DNA from: Paenibacillus oceani
Lineage (GTDB): Bacteria > Bacillota > Bacilli > Paenibacillales > NBRC-103111
NCBI RefSeq assembly: GCF_014705615.1
Contig: NZ_JACXJA010000015.1
Span: 1 to 64,000 of the forward strand
Direction of reading: 5' to 3'
DNA length: 64,000 nucleotides
Position numbers and translations under genes: made by a program. The first letter of the stretch is position 1, and each line of letters starts with the position of its first letter. This document shows positions 1-9,092 of this stretch, piece after piece. The notes beneath the pieces are model-generated. The model was not told the origin of the DNA. It saw only the letters and a program-made list of their open reading frames with translations, and ran no database searches.

Positions 1-114
1 CCGCTGCTTAGTTTTTAAAAATTTCCCGTTTGGCAAATTGGCGGAGTCTGCCCTTTTTTGAAACTGGTTTTCATTTTCCATGACTTCCAGTTCCCAACCT
101 CGTGCTTCTTCCAC
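1..114 (-). CDS. Possible 5' part of an unidentified gene, cut by window edge
   Basis: A minus-strand frame is open from a GTG at 114 to the window edge with no stop. An AAGGAAG-like ribosome site lies just upstream of the GTG. The predicted peptide is short, hydrophilic and rich in Glu, Asn, Lys and Gln, and I do not recognise it. It could equally be a chance open frame, because only 38 codons are visible. Confidence 0.2.
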   Translation of the reverse strand, partial: MEEARGWELEVMENENQFQKRADSANLPNGKFLKTKQR

Positions 115-360
115 CATCTTCCTTCAATTCCTGTCTAATTCCGAGAGGCTATCATCTTATTGGCTTTTTGCTATCAAGATCATCAGACTGTCCCCATTCA
201 CACCATATAAATAAGCCGTATTTAAAATATTTAATTACGATAATAATTAATGGGGATAATTATTTTTTGTCTTTCAGCTTATCGATAACTTCCGACATTC
301 CGATTTCCTTAAAAATGAAGAGGCTTCTGCCCTGCTTGTCTATCCCTCCATCACTCCTCG
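115..360. other. AT-rich intergenic stretch, nothing recognised
   Basis: The stretch is AT-rich, especially around 215-275. I see no convincing ORF, hairpin with T-run or known motif here. Confidence 0.4.
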
Positions 361-912
361 TCAACGTATGTTCGATCGGATATATTCGGCGCGCTCTTTG
401 ATGCTGCATCGCGGAAGCTCGACCAATTCGTAACCAAGCTCGGTGTAAACGGCTGTCATCATGTCGAAGGTTCGGAAGGCAGTCTCCAGATCTTGTTTAC
501 GTTCAGCATCCTGGCGATAAATGTCCGGCCATGGCGGGGCTATAAAGACGCGTGTATTGTATCGAAAAAACTCGGCAGCGCACTGGATATGAACCGGAAC
601 ATCCAACCCCTCCAGTCGAAGATACCCGATGACGTCAGGCACACCTCGATCAAATAACACAGGGGCGGTATTTCCATGCTTCAGTCCTTGCTCGAATGAA
701 CGTATTTCCCAAGACAGCATGAGCTCGGCGAAAAGCATTTTGTCTTTCCAGGGCAGAGCGGACCCGCCGATCATCGTTTGCTCCTGAATAATGCTGCGTC
801 CCGCTTCGACCGACCGCAGGAAGCCTTGTTGTTCGAGATAATCAAGGAGCGTACTCTTTCCTGAGCCAGGGCCACCTGTAATGACAAAAAAAGAGTTTCC
901 GTCTACCTGCAT
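361..912 (-). CDS. AAA-family ATP-binding protein (P-loop NTPase)
   Basis: The 183-residue protein opens with a Walker A loop, GGPGSGKST, at about residues 12-20, followed by a LDYLEQQGF segment typical of small AAA_28-type kinase-like ATPases. A hydrophobic strand ending in Asp (VLFDRG, near residue 107) would be the Walker B or lid-proximal Asp. A strong AAGGAGG site lies a few bases before the ATG, which fixes the start. It stands alone with no operon partner. This family often phosphorylates or senses small molecules, but the substrate cannot be read from sequence. Domain assignment is confident; the role is unknown. Confidence 0.75.
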   Translation of the reverse strand: MQVDGNSFFVITGGPGSGKSTLLDYLEQQGFLRSVEAGRSIIQEQTMIGGSALPWKDKMLFAELMLSWEIRSFEQGLKHGNTAPVLFDRGVPDVIGYLRLEGLDVPVHIQCAAEFFRYNTRVFIAPPWPDIYRQDAERKQDLETAFRTFDMMTAVYTELGYELVELPRCSIKERAEYIRSNIR

Positions 913-1456
913 AACATCCTCCTTAGATTAGATATAGTTTGTAAGGCGAATTCGGTCCAACCGTAATTCGTTGAATGGATGTGGAATAATAGAACCAGAG
1001 GCGGTTAACTTTCAAGCAGGGTGAGGTGGCAGGGCGTTTAGCAGCGGATGTGGGACAGCTGAGGGATTGCAGCAGCTATAGCTAACGTCTAGTTCTAGTT
1101 GTATTTGTAGATGTGGGCACATGCAATCTGGAGGAGGTCACTGAGGAGTAATTAATTTCTATGGAGCATTATATCAAACTGTCGGAAAAGTCGCTTCAAT
1201 CGTAAGCACTCTTTAGCGTGCCTGAGGCGGTCGCCGGTCTGACGGAGCGGGGGGAGGTCCAGCCAGCGGCGGCATTCCGATCGAGGATTACCTTATTTCC
1301 GGATTCGCAGCACTTGCTCAAACGATCCGATAGCGCAACAAGGCTGCCGGTCTGCCGGCAGCCTTGACGTAGATGATCCAGGGACGTCCCGCGCCTACGT
1401 CTTATCGGGGTGTTCTGACACAGGCCTTTGTGATGCCCCTGCCCCCTTCCTTCCAA
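913..1456. other. Intergenic stretch with possible decayed coding fragments
   Basis: No intact gene is visible. On the plus strand there are short coherent peptides broken by stops, for example one starting at an ATG near 1160 and one reading GIPIEDYLISGF ending at about 1334. A perfect hairpin follows immediately at 1340-1365. This pattern fits a decayed plus-strand gene whose terminator survives, but I cannot name the gene. Confidence 0.3.
1340..1365. terminator. Perfect 11-bp stem-loop
   Basis: AAGGCTGCCGG is followed by a four-base loop and then its exact reverse complement. There is no clear T-run on either side, so termination would be weak. It lies 92 bp beyond the end of the HAAS gene on the minus strand and just after a decayed plus-strand frame. 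Confidence 0.45.
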
Positions 1457-2431
1457 TCAAGACGCTCTGTTACCCCTCGATATATTGTACACCGCGCTGA
1501 ACATTCCGAACAAAATGCCAGTCACGGGGAAGATGATCCAGTTGATGTGCCATTGCTGGTAGACGAGTCCGCTAATCAGAAACGCACAGGTCGCAATCGG
1601 CCATACGATCGCGGCCACGGCGCCGACGACCCGATTCTCCTCCTTCTTTTCCTGCGAATAGTCGCCTTCCTGCAGCAGCACCGAGAAGCTGTTTTTGATA
1701 TTACCGTAATACGTGAACAAGAAGACGGCAACTGCAATCATCAGAAGCATCGCCGCCACTCCGTAAACGGTCAAATCCTCGCTAATGACAGAGGCCGCAA
1801 ATATCATGACCGGCGACATGACGCACAGGCACACACCCACGATCAAAGCCAGTGTGAACGTTGGAGTAAATGCTATTTGTTTGTGACGAATATAGGTTTG
1901 CAAGGCGTGCGGAATGACAAATTCGCCCTGCATATAGTGAAACGAGTTCAGCTTCGTCCCGCTGTAGATGAACATCGCGATGGCCGGCACCATCAGCATG
2001 AACATGGCGATCAGACCGATCCAGCCGCCGGTATTATCCGTGACGAGCGGCCCGAGAAGGCCGTCCTCCGAGAGATTGGTCAACAGCACAAGCAGCGCGA
2101 CCCCGGTAATGCACAAAAAAATGCCGAGCCCGATCAGAAAGCCGCTCTTCCGTTTGGCGGTCGCATATTCCTCCGCTTCCCAGTCGGAGATGTGCCGTAA
2201 TGACTTCTCCTCACGGCCGCGCGACAGGCCAAGCTCACTGGCCAGTTCGTCGATATTGCCGAACTCCGAGATGACGATGCCGACGGCTTCGTTCTCCGAT
2301 TTGCCTTCGTGTTTGAGCTCGTAATATTTCTCCTCCATCGTAGCAAGTAAATCCTGCTTCAGTTTGATCGTCTGATCGTTTTTCGGCAATGAGGCGAACA
2401 TATTGTCCAAATACCCGATAATGGTGTCCAT
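1457..2431 (-). CDS. HAAS-domain membrane protein (permease-prefix type)
   Basis: The first ~75 residues are a soluble alpha-helical HAAS (permease-prefix) domain containing ATMEEKYYELKHEGKSENEA and FGNIDELASELG. Six to seven hydrophobic segments follow between about residues 95 and 315. Proteins of this type are usually encoded directly after a PadR regulator, as here, where only three bases separate the PadR stop from this ATG. They are thought to be membrane modules, possibly sensory or transport-linked, controlled by that regulator. The length of 324 residues is within the usual range. The specific signal is unknown. Confidence 0.7.
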   Translation of the reverse strand: MDTIIGYLDNMFASLPKNDQTIKLKQDLLATMEEKYYELKHEGKSENEAVGIVISEFGNIDELASELGLSRGREEKSLRHISDWEAEEYATAKRKSGFLIGLGIFLCITGVALLVLLTNLSEDGLLGPLVTDNTGGWIGLIAMFMLMVPAIAMFIYSGTKLNSFHYMQGEFVIPHALQTYIRHKQIAFTPTFTLALIVGVCLCVMSPVMIFAASVISEDLTVYGVAAMLLMIAVAVFLFTYYGNIKNSFSVLLQEGDYSQEKKEENRVVGAVAAIVWPIATCAFLISGLVYQQWHINWIIFPVTGILFGMFSAVYNISRGNRAS

Positions 2432-2434
2432 ACG

Positions 2435-2761
2435 CTACAGCTCCTTTATGAAACGATTTACAACCTCTTGCGTCAATTGCCATTCCTCGCACTTTTCCCG
2501 GTAATAGTCAAGACCGGCTGCGGTAATCCGATAATAAGTACGACGCTTCCCGAACGTTTCTTCTTTGAAGAAGGAGACGATATAGCCGTTTTTCTCCAGA
2601 CGCGTGAAGGCGGAGTACAGCGTCGTTTCCTTCATGACGTATTTCTCCTCCGACAGTCTCCGGATATTTTTCGATATTTCATAGCCGTAAGACTCCCCGT
2701 CCAGCAGCATGTAGAGGATGATCGTATCATTGTACCCCCGAATTATGTCGCTGCTTATCAA
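2435..2761 (-). CDS. PadR-family transcriptional regulator
   Basis: The 108-residue protein has the typical PadR winged helix: an N-terminal helix (IRGYNDTIILYMLLDGESYGYEI), a recognition region (ETTLYSAFTRLEKNGYI) and a beta wing (KRRTYYRITAAGLDYY). A short C-terminal helix would serve dimerisation. It is the first gene of a two-gene operon with the HAAS protein. Its promoter sits inside a perfect inverted repeat at 2790-2844, so it very probably represses itself and its partner. The inducing signal is not evident. Confidence 0.88.
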   Translation of the reverse strand: MISSDIIRGYNDTIILYMLLDGESYGYEISKNIRRLSEEKYVMKETTLYSAFTRLEKNGYIVSFFKEETFGKRRTYYRITAAGLDYYREKCEEWQLTQEVVNRFIKEL

Positions 2762-2789
2762 GTGTCCCCCTCCTTACTATGCCTGTCGT

Positions 2790-2844
2790 ACTTCACCTGT
2801 CGTAGTAATCCGATTATAACACAATTACTACGACAGGTGAAGTA
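2790..2844 (-). promoter_or_regulatory. Promoter of the PadR operon inside a perfect 21-bp inverted repeat
   Basis: Bases 2790-2810 are the exact reverse complement of 2824-2844 (arm core ACTTCACCTGTCGTAGTAA). Reading the minus strand, a TTCACC -35 lies in the outer arm, followed by a 17-base spacer and a perfect TATAAT -10 in the 13-base centre. The second arm covers the start region. CCTGTCGTA also occurs once more at 2783-2791. This geometry suggests a dimer-of-dimers PadR operator controlling the operon. Confidence 0.75.
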
Positions 2845-2883
2845 AATTTACAAAAACGGGCTCGCTTCCGCTGAGATAATACG

Positions 2884-2924
2884 AAAAAGCCCGCTCCGGC
2901 CGGTGACGACCGGTAGCAGGCTTG
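2884..2924 (-). terminator. Rho-independent terminator, minus strand
   Basis: A GC-rich stem with a small loop (ACCGGTCGTCACCGG core when read on the minus strand) is followed by five T on the minus strand. It follows the remnant frame at 2925-3110 and would stop transcripts from the DoxX side before the PadR region. Confidence 0.6.
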
Positions 2925-3110
2925 CGAACCATATTCTTTTTCAGGATAGCGACACCACAAGCATAAGGTGCTGTTTGCAGATAAGTACAATCTATCGATT
3001 GTAAACTCTACATCTGCTGCTACGTGTACGCCGATCGCATCGATTTGAAGCACGGCTCCTTCTGTGCCGGTCTCCCTTCGCTTTGCTTCATCCCATGATG
3101 ATGTCCCATT
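2925..3110 (-). pseudogene. Possible 3' remnant of a large secreted/carbohydrate-active protein
   Basis: A coherent minus-strand frame reads NGTSSWDEAKRR, then LQIDAIGVHVAADVEFTIDRLYLS. This resembles the last beta-sandwich of some glycosidase or carbohydrate-binding proteins. There is no start signal and the frame is open into the space before the DoxX stop, so the gene body is missing. The frame then runs through the terminator stem without a natural stop. The family guess is by resemblance only. Confidence 0.3.
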
Positions 3111-3112
3111 GA

Positions 3113-3496
3113 CTACAGCCGGTAGGCAAAGAGCGGCCGATAATGGTCACGGATCACCCATAACAGATACAGATGGGCGGCTGACATGATGAGGACGGGC
3201 ACCAGCAGTTGAGGGTCGCGGAACAGATGGAAGGCGGCGATGTTCATCGTCAGCGGGAAGAGCGCGGCCAGGCCAAGCGGAATAAACCGCCCCCAGAGCA
3301 GCAGCAGGCCGCCGAGCAGCTCAACCGACTTCTCCATCGCAAGCAAGTAGCCCGTTCCTAGCAACTCGAGCGCTTCTGGACTTTCGGGCAGAAACGGTTC
3401 AAGTCCCCCTAACACGAAAAAACCGTTTATCCCTGCCGCCACATAAATAAGTCCCAACGCATAACGAAGAACATGAAATACCGGATGAATCCGCAT
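3113..3496 (-). CDS. DoxX-like small integral membrane protein
   Basis: The 127-residue protein has four hydrophobic segments. The first carries YALGLIYVAAGINGF, the segment typical of DoxX-like proteins, and MEKSVELLGGLLLLWGRFIPLG gives the second. An AGGAGCT site lies eight bases before the ATG. DoxX-family members are quinone- or redox-linked membrane proteins, but the partner cannot be inferred because no redox gene is adjacent. Confidence 0.7.
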   Translation of the reverse strand: MRIHPVFHVLRYALGLIYVAAGINGFFVLGGLEPFLPESPEALELLGTGYLLAMEKSVELLGGLLLLWGRFIPLGLAALFPLTMNIAAFHLFRDPQLLVPVLIMSAAHLYLLWVIRDHYRPLFAYRL

Positions 3497-3856
3497 GTGG
3501 ATCAGCTCCTTATCCTAATTGCGATAGCAATTGTCTTCATTATAGCTGCAAGGGAATTATTGTAAAAGGCAATAAACATAGTTCTTATCGTCATTATTGT
3601 CACTACTATTGTAATGGTCCTAATTTCACTTTCGATGGTGCGATACAAAACGTTGATTGTCCGTAATGGCGTCACTATGGTAAATGGAGTCGTGTATTTA
3701 TCGGGGTACAGAACCAGTAAAACGTTCGGACGGTACGTTGACGTGCAAACCCTCACGTTTGTGTGTGCGTAGAAGGAAAAGGCTGCCTCCGCTTCAGGCG
3801 CTCATCGATGAGGTTCGTGGGAAAGACTTGACTCCGACTGAAGCCCGTTACCCTCA
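3497..3856. other. Gene-free stretch before repeat copy A
   Basis: No supported gene is seen. The open frames here are low in complexity (runs of Ile, Thr and Arg) and have no ribosome site. Bases 3530-3640 are AT-rich. Confidence 0.4.
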
Positions 3857-4113
3857 TTTTTGTGTACAGTTTGTGTTCGCCTTCGCCAAAACCGTCTCCG
3901 CGTGCGGGCTCCAAACAAAATAAGAGCCTTTGGCACCCGCTATTTACGGCCTTTCCGTAAAACCAATACCAATAGAGGCGGTTTGCAACCCTTATTTCGA
4001 CACACTTGTCGCATACGGACCCTTTTCGCCGATTTTAGAAGCTGAAAACCGCTCTTATCCCGCAGTCCAAACCGGTTTCCGGAAAAATAACAGGTACAAA
4101 CCGCTCCTATTGG
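3857..4113. repeat. Interspersed non-coding repeat, copy A
   Basis: This segment aligns without net gaps (constant offset of 2161) to 6018-6274. I counted about 206 matches in 250 aligned positions, roughly 82%. Inside it, 3969-3996 (CCAATAGAGGCGGTTTG...) is an imperfect inverted partner of 4086-4113, with about six mismatches in 28, so the element can fold. The motif ACAAACCGCTCTTAT recurs in both orientations. Both copies keep an open plus-strand frame beginning at a TTG, but there is no ribosome site, so I treat it as a non-coding repeat of the REP/MITE kind. Confidence 0.75.
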
Positions 4114-4242
4114 TTCTTTCCTTGCTTGAAACCGAGCGATTCATCGATGAATGAATGCCCCTTGTGTAAGCGGAGGCTTTTCATGGTAAAGAATAGTTCG
4201 CTTTTTCACTTTAACTTTTTAGTAAGAACAAGCTTTGAATGT

Positions 4243-4270
4243 TAAAAAACCGCGATTTACGCGGTTTCTT
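4243..4270 (-). terminator. Terminator hairpin
   Basis: AAACCGCG and CGCGGTTT form a perfect eight-base stem with a five-base loop (4247-4267). On the minus strand the stem is followed by six T. It could end a transcript coming from the Nudix gene, which stops about 185 bp upstream of it. Confidence 0.65.
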
Positions 4271-4453
4271 AAGAATACGTGCACTTGTCACTCTACGTTT
4301 GCAAACCTAGTATGCGCATCATTCCGGCCTGCTTGCGGTCAGTCGACTGCCGCACGAGGCCGTTTTTTCAGCGGGCGAGTTTCCATGGCCGGCAGCAGTT
4401 CCATCCTGTCGTTTATCATCAGGAAACGCGATCCGTCGGAAAACGTTGGCGCA

Positions 4454-4879
4454 CTAGCAATCCTTTAGCGGAATGGAAAATTCAACATAAAAAGGATGAA
4501 GTTCTTCATTCAAACCAAGCTCCATCCTTTGTTTGAAATTTCCCCAGCTTACCATCTCTAATGCGGTCTCGATTGGAAAAAATCCTACCTCCAACGACTC
4601 CTGAGAAGTTGTTAATTCTCCTCCGATTGGTCTGCCTAAAAATAAAGTGTTGCAAATACTAGCGCCTACGTTTTGAAAAATCCCACAAAACTTTGTTACC
4701 TCTATATCGATCCCGCTCTCTTCCTTGGTTTCCCTTACTGCCGCATCTTTCAACGATTCCCCTTCTTCCACTTGCCCTCCTGGCATTTCCCATCCGCGTT
4801 CAGGTCCTTTGATCAATAAAATTTCGTTGCGCTCGTTAACTACAATGGTTGCCGCAGATACGATATGTTTTGGAACCAT
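4454..4879 (-). CDS. Nudix hydrolase
   Basis: The Nudix box is complete: GGQVEEGESLKDAAVRE followed by TKEESG, with the metal-binding Glu residues in place (about residues 34-56). The protein starts VPKHIVSAATIVV, the usual first strand of the Nudix fold. I place the start at 4879 because a GGGGAGG site precedes that ATG by eight bases; an earlier in-frame start at 4906 has no such site. The substrate, a nucleoside diphosphate linked to X, cannot be determined. It is a single gene. Confidence 0.85.
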   Translation of the reverse strand: MVPKHIVSAATIVVNERNEILLIKGPERGWEMPGGQVEEGESLKDAAVRETKEESGIDIEVTKFCGIFQNVGASICNTLFLGRPIGGELTTSQESLEVGFFPIETALEMVSWGNFKQRMELGLNEELHPFYVEFSIPLKDC

Positions 4880-5037
4880 TTCATTGACCTCCCCTTTTCC
4901 AAGCAACTCAAATCAGATGATGAATAAAACCCCGATCTCAATTAAATGTGCTCAATCGATCAAACTCCGTTGTATACATCCATCTCCCATACTGTAGCAT
5001 ACATATATTACCATGGGCCAATGATAAGTTACTCATA

Positions 5038-5290
5038 TTAGTCTGATAAGGGAACGGGGTCGAGCACCAAGAAAGGACAACCTGACCTTCGCCAGTCGTT
5101 GTATCGGTATGGGTTACATTTCATTATCCGTGGTGCCGTAGATCGGGATGGAAGACCCAGGGCAGCTGGCACAATAATTCTGGAACGGGCTTTGTCCACC
5201 CGGTAAAACCGGTCGAGTATACGGGAAAGATCTTTCCGCGGAATGCCCATCCCGTTGTCCTGCACCATCACCTCCAGAAAAACCCTCCGC
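5038..5290 (-). pseudogene. Sensor histidine kinase C-terminal fragment, frameshifted
   Basis: The frame reads [26 protein letters not shown], which is the ATP-binding G1 box and F box of a PhoR/ResE-type kinase. After that the frame breaks. The expected GGTGLGL motif is absent, and a degraded GEG..-type end (GEGQVVLSW) appears in another frame close to the stop. The kinase core, membrane part and partner regulator are all missing. This is the decayed tail of a former two-component system. Confidence 0.7.
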
Positions 5291-5371
5291 TTCCGGAGAG
5301 TTCTTTTTATGAGTGATAGATGTACCAATTGTTGCCAGTTCGTTGAACTATTGTTCCCTCTAGGTTACAAG

Positions 5372-5878
5372 TCACAATCTTAAAATCATTAAGTCTTCAT
5401 CGTAATACTGTTCATCAAACTTTAATGCACGCGGTTCTATACCGTAAACTTCAAACCCCAGCGAGACATATAAGCGTTTTGCCGATTTGTTAGCAGATAC
5501 AACCGTCAAATGGATCTGTTCCAACCCTTCACACTCATTTGCTGCTCTTTCAATCAAGGCTGATATAAGGGCTTTACCTACCCCCCGTCCTCGAAATTGA
5601 GGCTCTACGTACATACCGTAGATGTTTCCTTTATGCGCTGTCTTAAGCCTGTTTTCGCGTGAAAAATTGACAATGCCGACTAATGTGTTACTGTCGTCAA
5701 AACATCCCAATGTAAATTGATCTTTGGTAAGGTGTATCCTTTCTATAATGTGCTCCAGTGGTTTAGTTTCTTCTTGCTCATACGTTGATCCAAATGCATC
5801 GGGGTCATTTTTCAATGCACGCAACCTTACTTCTCTATACACTTGGGCATCAGAGTCATTCAACAGACGAATGTTCAT
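5372..5878 (-). CDS. GNAT-family N-acetyltransferase
   Basis: The 168-residue protein has the GNAT fold signature. The acetyl-CoA loop is RGRGVGKALI at about residues 94-103, preceded by the strand GNIYGMYVEPQF, and the C-terminal part carries SANKSAKRLYVSLGFEVYG. A modest GGAAG site precedes the ATG. It is a single gene next to repeat copy B. The acceptor substrate is unknown. Confidence 0.85.
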   Translation of the reverse strand: MNIRLLNDSDAQVYREVRLRALKNDPDAFGSTYEQEETKPLEHIIERIHLTKDQFTLGCFDDSNTLVGIVNFSRENRLKTAHKGNIYGMYVEPQFRGRGVGKALISALIERAANECEGLEQIHLTVVSANKSAKRLYVSLGFEVYGIEPRALKFDEQYYDEDLMILRL

Positions 5879-6017
5879 TAGTCACTTCCGATCCTTTATC
5901 CATTTGTTCTAAACATGATTCGACATTAGACCGATAAACCCTCCATCTCTCAAATAGCTGGCTAATCTCGGCTTTCATTACGTTTGCGAATGGTTTCAGA
6001 TACGCTGGGATTCCCCC
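5856..6017 (-). pseudogene. Short frame truncated by repeat copy B, unidentified
   Basis: A coherent hydrophilic frame (AEISQLFERWRVYRSNVESC) ends 23 bases inside the GNAT start. At its upstream end it runs straight into repeat copy B at 6018. There is no ribosome site. It may be the 3' end of a gene interrupted by the repeat; chance is also possible. Confidence 0.2.
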
Positions 6018-6274
6018 TTTTTGTGCGCAGGTTGTGTTCGCCTTCGCCAAAACCATCTCCGCGTGCGGGTTCTAAACAAAATAAGCGCTTTTGGCATCCG
6101 CTATTTACGGCCTATTTGCAAAATCGGAACCAATAGAGGTGGTTTGCACTCCTTATTTCGACCCACTCGCCGCGTCTGCACCCTTTTCGCCGATTATAGC
6201 AGCTACAAACCGATCTTATTTCACCGTACAAGCAAGCTTTCGGAAAAATAACGGGTACAAACCGCTCTTATCCG
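6018..6274. repeat. Interspersed non-coding repeat, copy B
   Basis: This is the second copy of the element at 3857-4113, in the same orientation and ungapped over about 250 bases. Blocks such as the one around CTTCGCCAAAACC, TATTTACGGC and GGAAAAATAAC are identical in both. It ends just before the terminator of the pentose phosphate operon. Confidence 0.75.
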
Positions 6275-6283
6275 GTTCTTATC

Positions 6284-6320
6284 AAAACAAACAACCGCGG
6301 CTTCTACAGCCACGGTTGCT
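6284..6320 (-). terminator. Terminator of the zwf-tkt-tal operon
   Basis: CAACCGCGGC (6292-6301) pairs with GCCACGGTTG (6309-6318). On the minus strand the stem is followed by TTTGTTTTG. It lies 72 bp after the tal stop. Confidence 0.7.
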
Positions 6321-6391
6321 TATTTAGATAATGGAGCTTGATCGGCGTGAAGCAGCCGGTCTCCCCCGTTTCTGCTCGTTAGCCTTACTGC

Positions 6392-7057
6392 TTATTGAAC
6401 GGCCTTCTTCCAGTCTGCTGCAAACTTCTCGAGGCCTTGCTCGGTCAAAGGATGTTTCGAGATTTGCTCGATTACGCTGAAAGGAACAGTCGCAATATGA
6501 GCCCCTGCCATCGCTACACGAGTGACGTGATCCGGGTGACGGACGGAGGCGGCGATGATTTGGGCGTCCAGGTTATGAGTGCGGAACACTTCCGCGACTT
6601 TAACGATCAACTGCACGCCGTCTTCGGAGATATCGTCCAACCGGCCAAGGAACGGCGATACGTAGGTTGCGCCTGCGCGAGCGGCCAGCAGCGCCTGGTT
6701 AACGGTGAAAATCAGCGTAACGTTGGTTTTCACGCCCTTTTGGGTCAAGTACCGGCAAGCCTCCAAACCTTCCAGCGTCATCGGAAGCTTGATCGTAATG
6801 TTTTTATCGTAATTGTTGATTTTGATCAGTTCGTTCGCTTGTGCGATCATTTCTTCGGCGGTAAGCGCATCGGGTGTGACTTCGGCGGATACGGATTCGA
6901 CTTCTGGCACTTCACGCAAAATTTCGGCGATGCGGTCTTCGAATTTCACGCCTTCCTTGACCACCAGAGACGGGTTCGTCGTAACGCCGGAAAGAATACC
7001 GATTTTGTTCGCTTTTTTGATTTGCTCCAGGTTCGCTGTATCGATGAAAAACTTCAC
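6392..7057 (-). CDS. tal: Transaldolase, fructose-6-phosphate aldolase-like (TalC/MipB) subfamily
   Basis: This 221-residue enzyme begins [15 protein letters not shown], the standard start of the short transaldolase family. I therefore choose the GTG at 7057, eight bases after GGAGG, rather than the TTG codons upstream. The Schiff-base lysine lies in NITIKLPMT (about residue 85), and [16 protein letters not shown] and IAASVRHP are family motifs. It transfers a dihydroxyacetone unit between sugar phosphates in the cytosolic non-oxidative pentose phosphate pathway. It is the third gene after zwf and tkt, 43 bp behind tkt. Confidence 0.93.
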   Translation of the reverse strand: MKFFIDTANLEQIKKANKIGILSGVTTNPSLVVKEGVKFEDRIAEILREVPEVESVSAEVTPDALTAEEMIAQANELIKINNYDKNITIKLPMTLEGLEACRYLTQKGVKTNVTLIFTVNQALLAARAGATYVSPFLGRLDDISEDGVQLIVKVAEVFRTHNLDAQIIAASVRHPDHVTRVAMAGAHIATVPFSVIEQISKHPLTEQGLEKFAADWKKAVQ

Positions 7058-7100
7058 TTCCAACAACCTCCATTTTTTTTAATAGTTTGTACCCTTGCTA

Positions 7101-9092
7101 TTATAATATTTGTTTCGCCAGACGCACTACCTGATTTGTAGAAAATCCGAAATATTCCATCACTTCGCTGCCTGGGCCCGATGCCCCGAACGTATCGATC
7201 GACAACACTTTGCCGCCAAGTCCCGCATACCGGTCCCAGCCTAACGAGATCCCCGCTTCAATCGTTATCCGTCTGGATACGGAATCCGGTAAAATGCTTT
7301 GCTTGTAAGCGTCGGACTGACGGTCGAACAACTCCCGGCACGGCATAGCCACGACACGTACGGAAATGTTGTCTCGCTCCAGCTCCGCCTTGGCCTGTAC
7401 CGCCAGGGAAACCTCGGAGCCGGTTCCGATCAGGATCACATCCGGCTGATCGTTCGTCTCGGTCAAGATGTAGGCGCCGTTCGCAACGTTATCCACGTTG
7501 GCTCGGGTCGCCTCATAAACCGGCAGGTTTTGTCTGCTAAGAACCAAAGCTACCGGGCCCTCTTGTTGCTGCAAGGCATAAACCCATGCGCTGGCCGTCT
7601 CGTTGGCGTCCGTCGGCCGGATGACTGTAAGTCCCGGGATGGTGCGCAGAGCGGCCAAATGCTCGACCGGCTCGTGCGTAGGTCCGTCTTCGCCAACGGC
7701 AATCGAGTCGTGGGTAAATACATAAACGACAGGCAGCTTTTGCAGGGCGGCCAGCCGGATCGACGGGCGTAAATAATCGCTGAATACGAAAAACGTGCTG
7801 ACGAACGGCTTGACGCCTCCGTGCAAAGCCATCCCGTTCCCCGCCGCGCCCATCGCGTGCTCCCGGACGCCGAAGTAAATATTGCGGCCCTTGTAGGAGT
7901 CTACCGCAAAGGTAGCTTCGCCGGAAATGTCCGTCATCGTCGAATGCGATAGATCCGCGCTTCCACCGAATATCGACGAAACGATTTTCACATAATGATT
8001 GATCGCTTGACCGCTGGCGACCCGGGTCGAAATCGATTTGGAGCTGTCAAAGGTCAAAATGTCGCCGGCATCGATCAATACCGAACCGTCGATCGCTTGC
8101 TCCAGCTCCCCGCCAAGCGCCGGGTGTTCCGCTCTGTAAGCAGCGAACAGTTTGTTCCACTCCGCTTCTTTCGCTTCACCCTGCTGCTTCAGCTGCTGAA
8201 AGTGGGACTTCACTTCCTCCGGCACCGTGAACTCTTCCTCGTACTGCCAGCCGTATACACCCTTGGTTGCTTTCGCTTCTTCTGCGCCGAGCGGAACGCC
8301 ATGCGCTTTGTTCGTACCGGCCACTTTGCTGCCGTAGCCAATGATCGTACGGACTTCGATGAGAGTCGGCTGCGAATCGTTCTGCTTGGCTTCCCTGATC
8401 GCATCGGAGATTCGCGAAATATCGTTGCCGTCCTCGATCCGAATGTACTGCCAATTCGCCGATTCTGCTCTTTTTTGAATATTTTCGCCGAAGGATAGGT
8501 TCAGATCCCCATCCAGGGAAATATCGTTCGAATCGTACAAGACGATCAGCTTGCCGAGCTTCATATGGCCGGCCATCGACATCGCCTCGTAAGAGATCCC
8601 TTCCATTAGGCAGCCGTCCCCGACGAGCGCGTACGTATGATGATCGACTACCGGGAATCCGGCTTGGTTGAATTTTGCGGCAAGGTGCGCTTCAGCCATC
8701 GCCATCCCGACAGCCATGGCGACTCCTTGTCCCAACGGTCCCGTCGTTGCGTCCACGCCGTCCGTATGTCCGAATTCGGGATGTCCCGGCGTTTTGCTGT
8801 TCAGCTTGCGGAACTGCTTCAGATCGTCCAGCGACACCTGATAACCGGACAGATGCAGCAGACTGTAAAGCAGCGCCGAGCCATGCCCTGCGGACAGGAC
8901 GAAACGATCCCGGTTGAACCATCTGGCGTTGCCTGGATTGTGATTCAGCAGTCCGGACCAGAGGGCGTACGCCATCGGTGCGGCTCCCATCGGAAGCCCC
9001 GGATGACCGGAGTTGGCGCTATTGATAGCGTCGATGGACAGCGTACGGATGGTGTCGATGCACAATTGATCAATAGTTTGTGTGATAGGCAT
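7101..9092 (-). CDS. tkt: Transketolase
   Basis: The 663 residues match the usual transketolase length and domain order. The N-terminal thiamine-diphosphate motif begins [13 protein letters not shown] and ends at the Asn of [10 protein letters not shown]. The middle pyrimidine domain carries [13 protein letters not shown] and [18 protein letters not shown]. The C-terminal domain follows. It exchanges two-carbon units between ketoses and aldoses in the pentose phosphate pathway. Its ATG lies 23 bases inside the end of zwf with GGAGAG as ribosome site, so translation is coupled to zwf. Confidence 0.96.
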   Translation of the reverse strand: MPITQTIDQLCIDTIRTLSIDAINSANSGHPGLPMGAAPMAYALWSGLLNHNPGNARWFNRDRFVLSAGHGSALLYSLLHLSGYQVSLDDLKQFRKLNSKTPGHPEFGHTDGVDATTGPLGQGVAMAVGMAMAEAHLAAKFNQAGFPVVDHHTYALVGDGCLMEGISYEAMSMAGHMKLGKLIVLYDSNDISLDGDLNLSFGENIQKRAESANWQYIRIEDGNDISRISDAIREAKQNDSQPTLIEVRTIIGYGSKVAGTNKAHGVPLGAEEAKATKGVYGWQYEEEFTVPEEVKSHFQQLKQQGEAKEAEWNKLFAAYRAEHPALGGELEQAIDGSVLIDAGDILTFDSSKSISTRVASGQAINHYVKIVSSIFGGSADLSHSTMTDISGEATFAVDSYKGRNIYFGVREHAMGAAGNGMALHGGVKPFVSTFFVFSDYLRPSIRLAALQKLPVVYVFTHDSIAVGEDGPTHEPVEHLAALRTIPGLTVIRPTDANETASAWVYALQQQEGPVALVLSRQNLPVYEATRANVDNVANGAYILTETNDQPDVILIGTGSEVSLAVQAKAELERDNISVRVVAMPCRELFDRQSDAYKQSILPDSVSRRITIEAGISLGWDRYAGLGGKVLSIDTFGASGPGSEVMEYFGFSTNQVVRLAKQIL

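Noticed and set aside
2786-2846. Reading the 2790-2844 inverted repeat as a terminator
   Set aside because: A promoter with TTCACC-17-TATAAT lies inside it and no T-run follows, so an operator is the better explanation.
3930-4154. Plus-strand frame inside repeat copy A, similar to one in copy B at 6091
   Set aside because: The peptides are alike because the DNA is repeated; there is no ribosome site, the ends diverge at the repeat edge, and internal inverted repeats point to a non-coding element.
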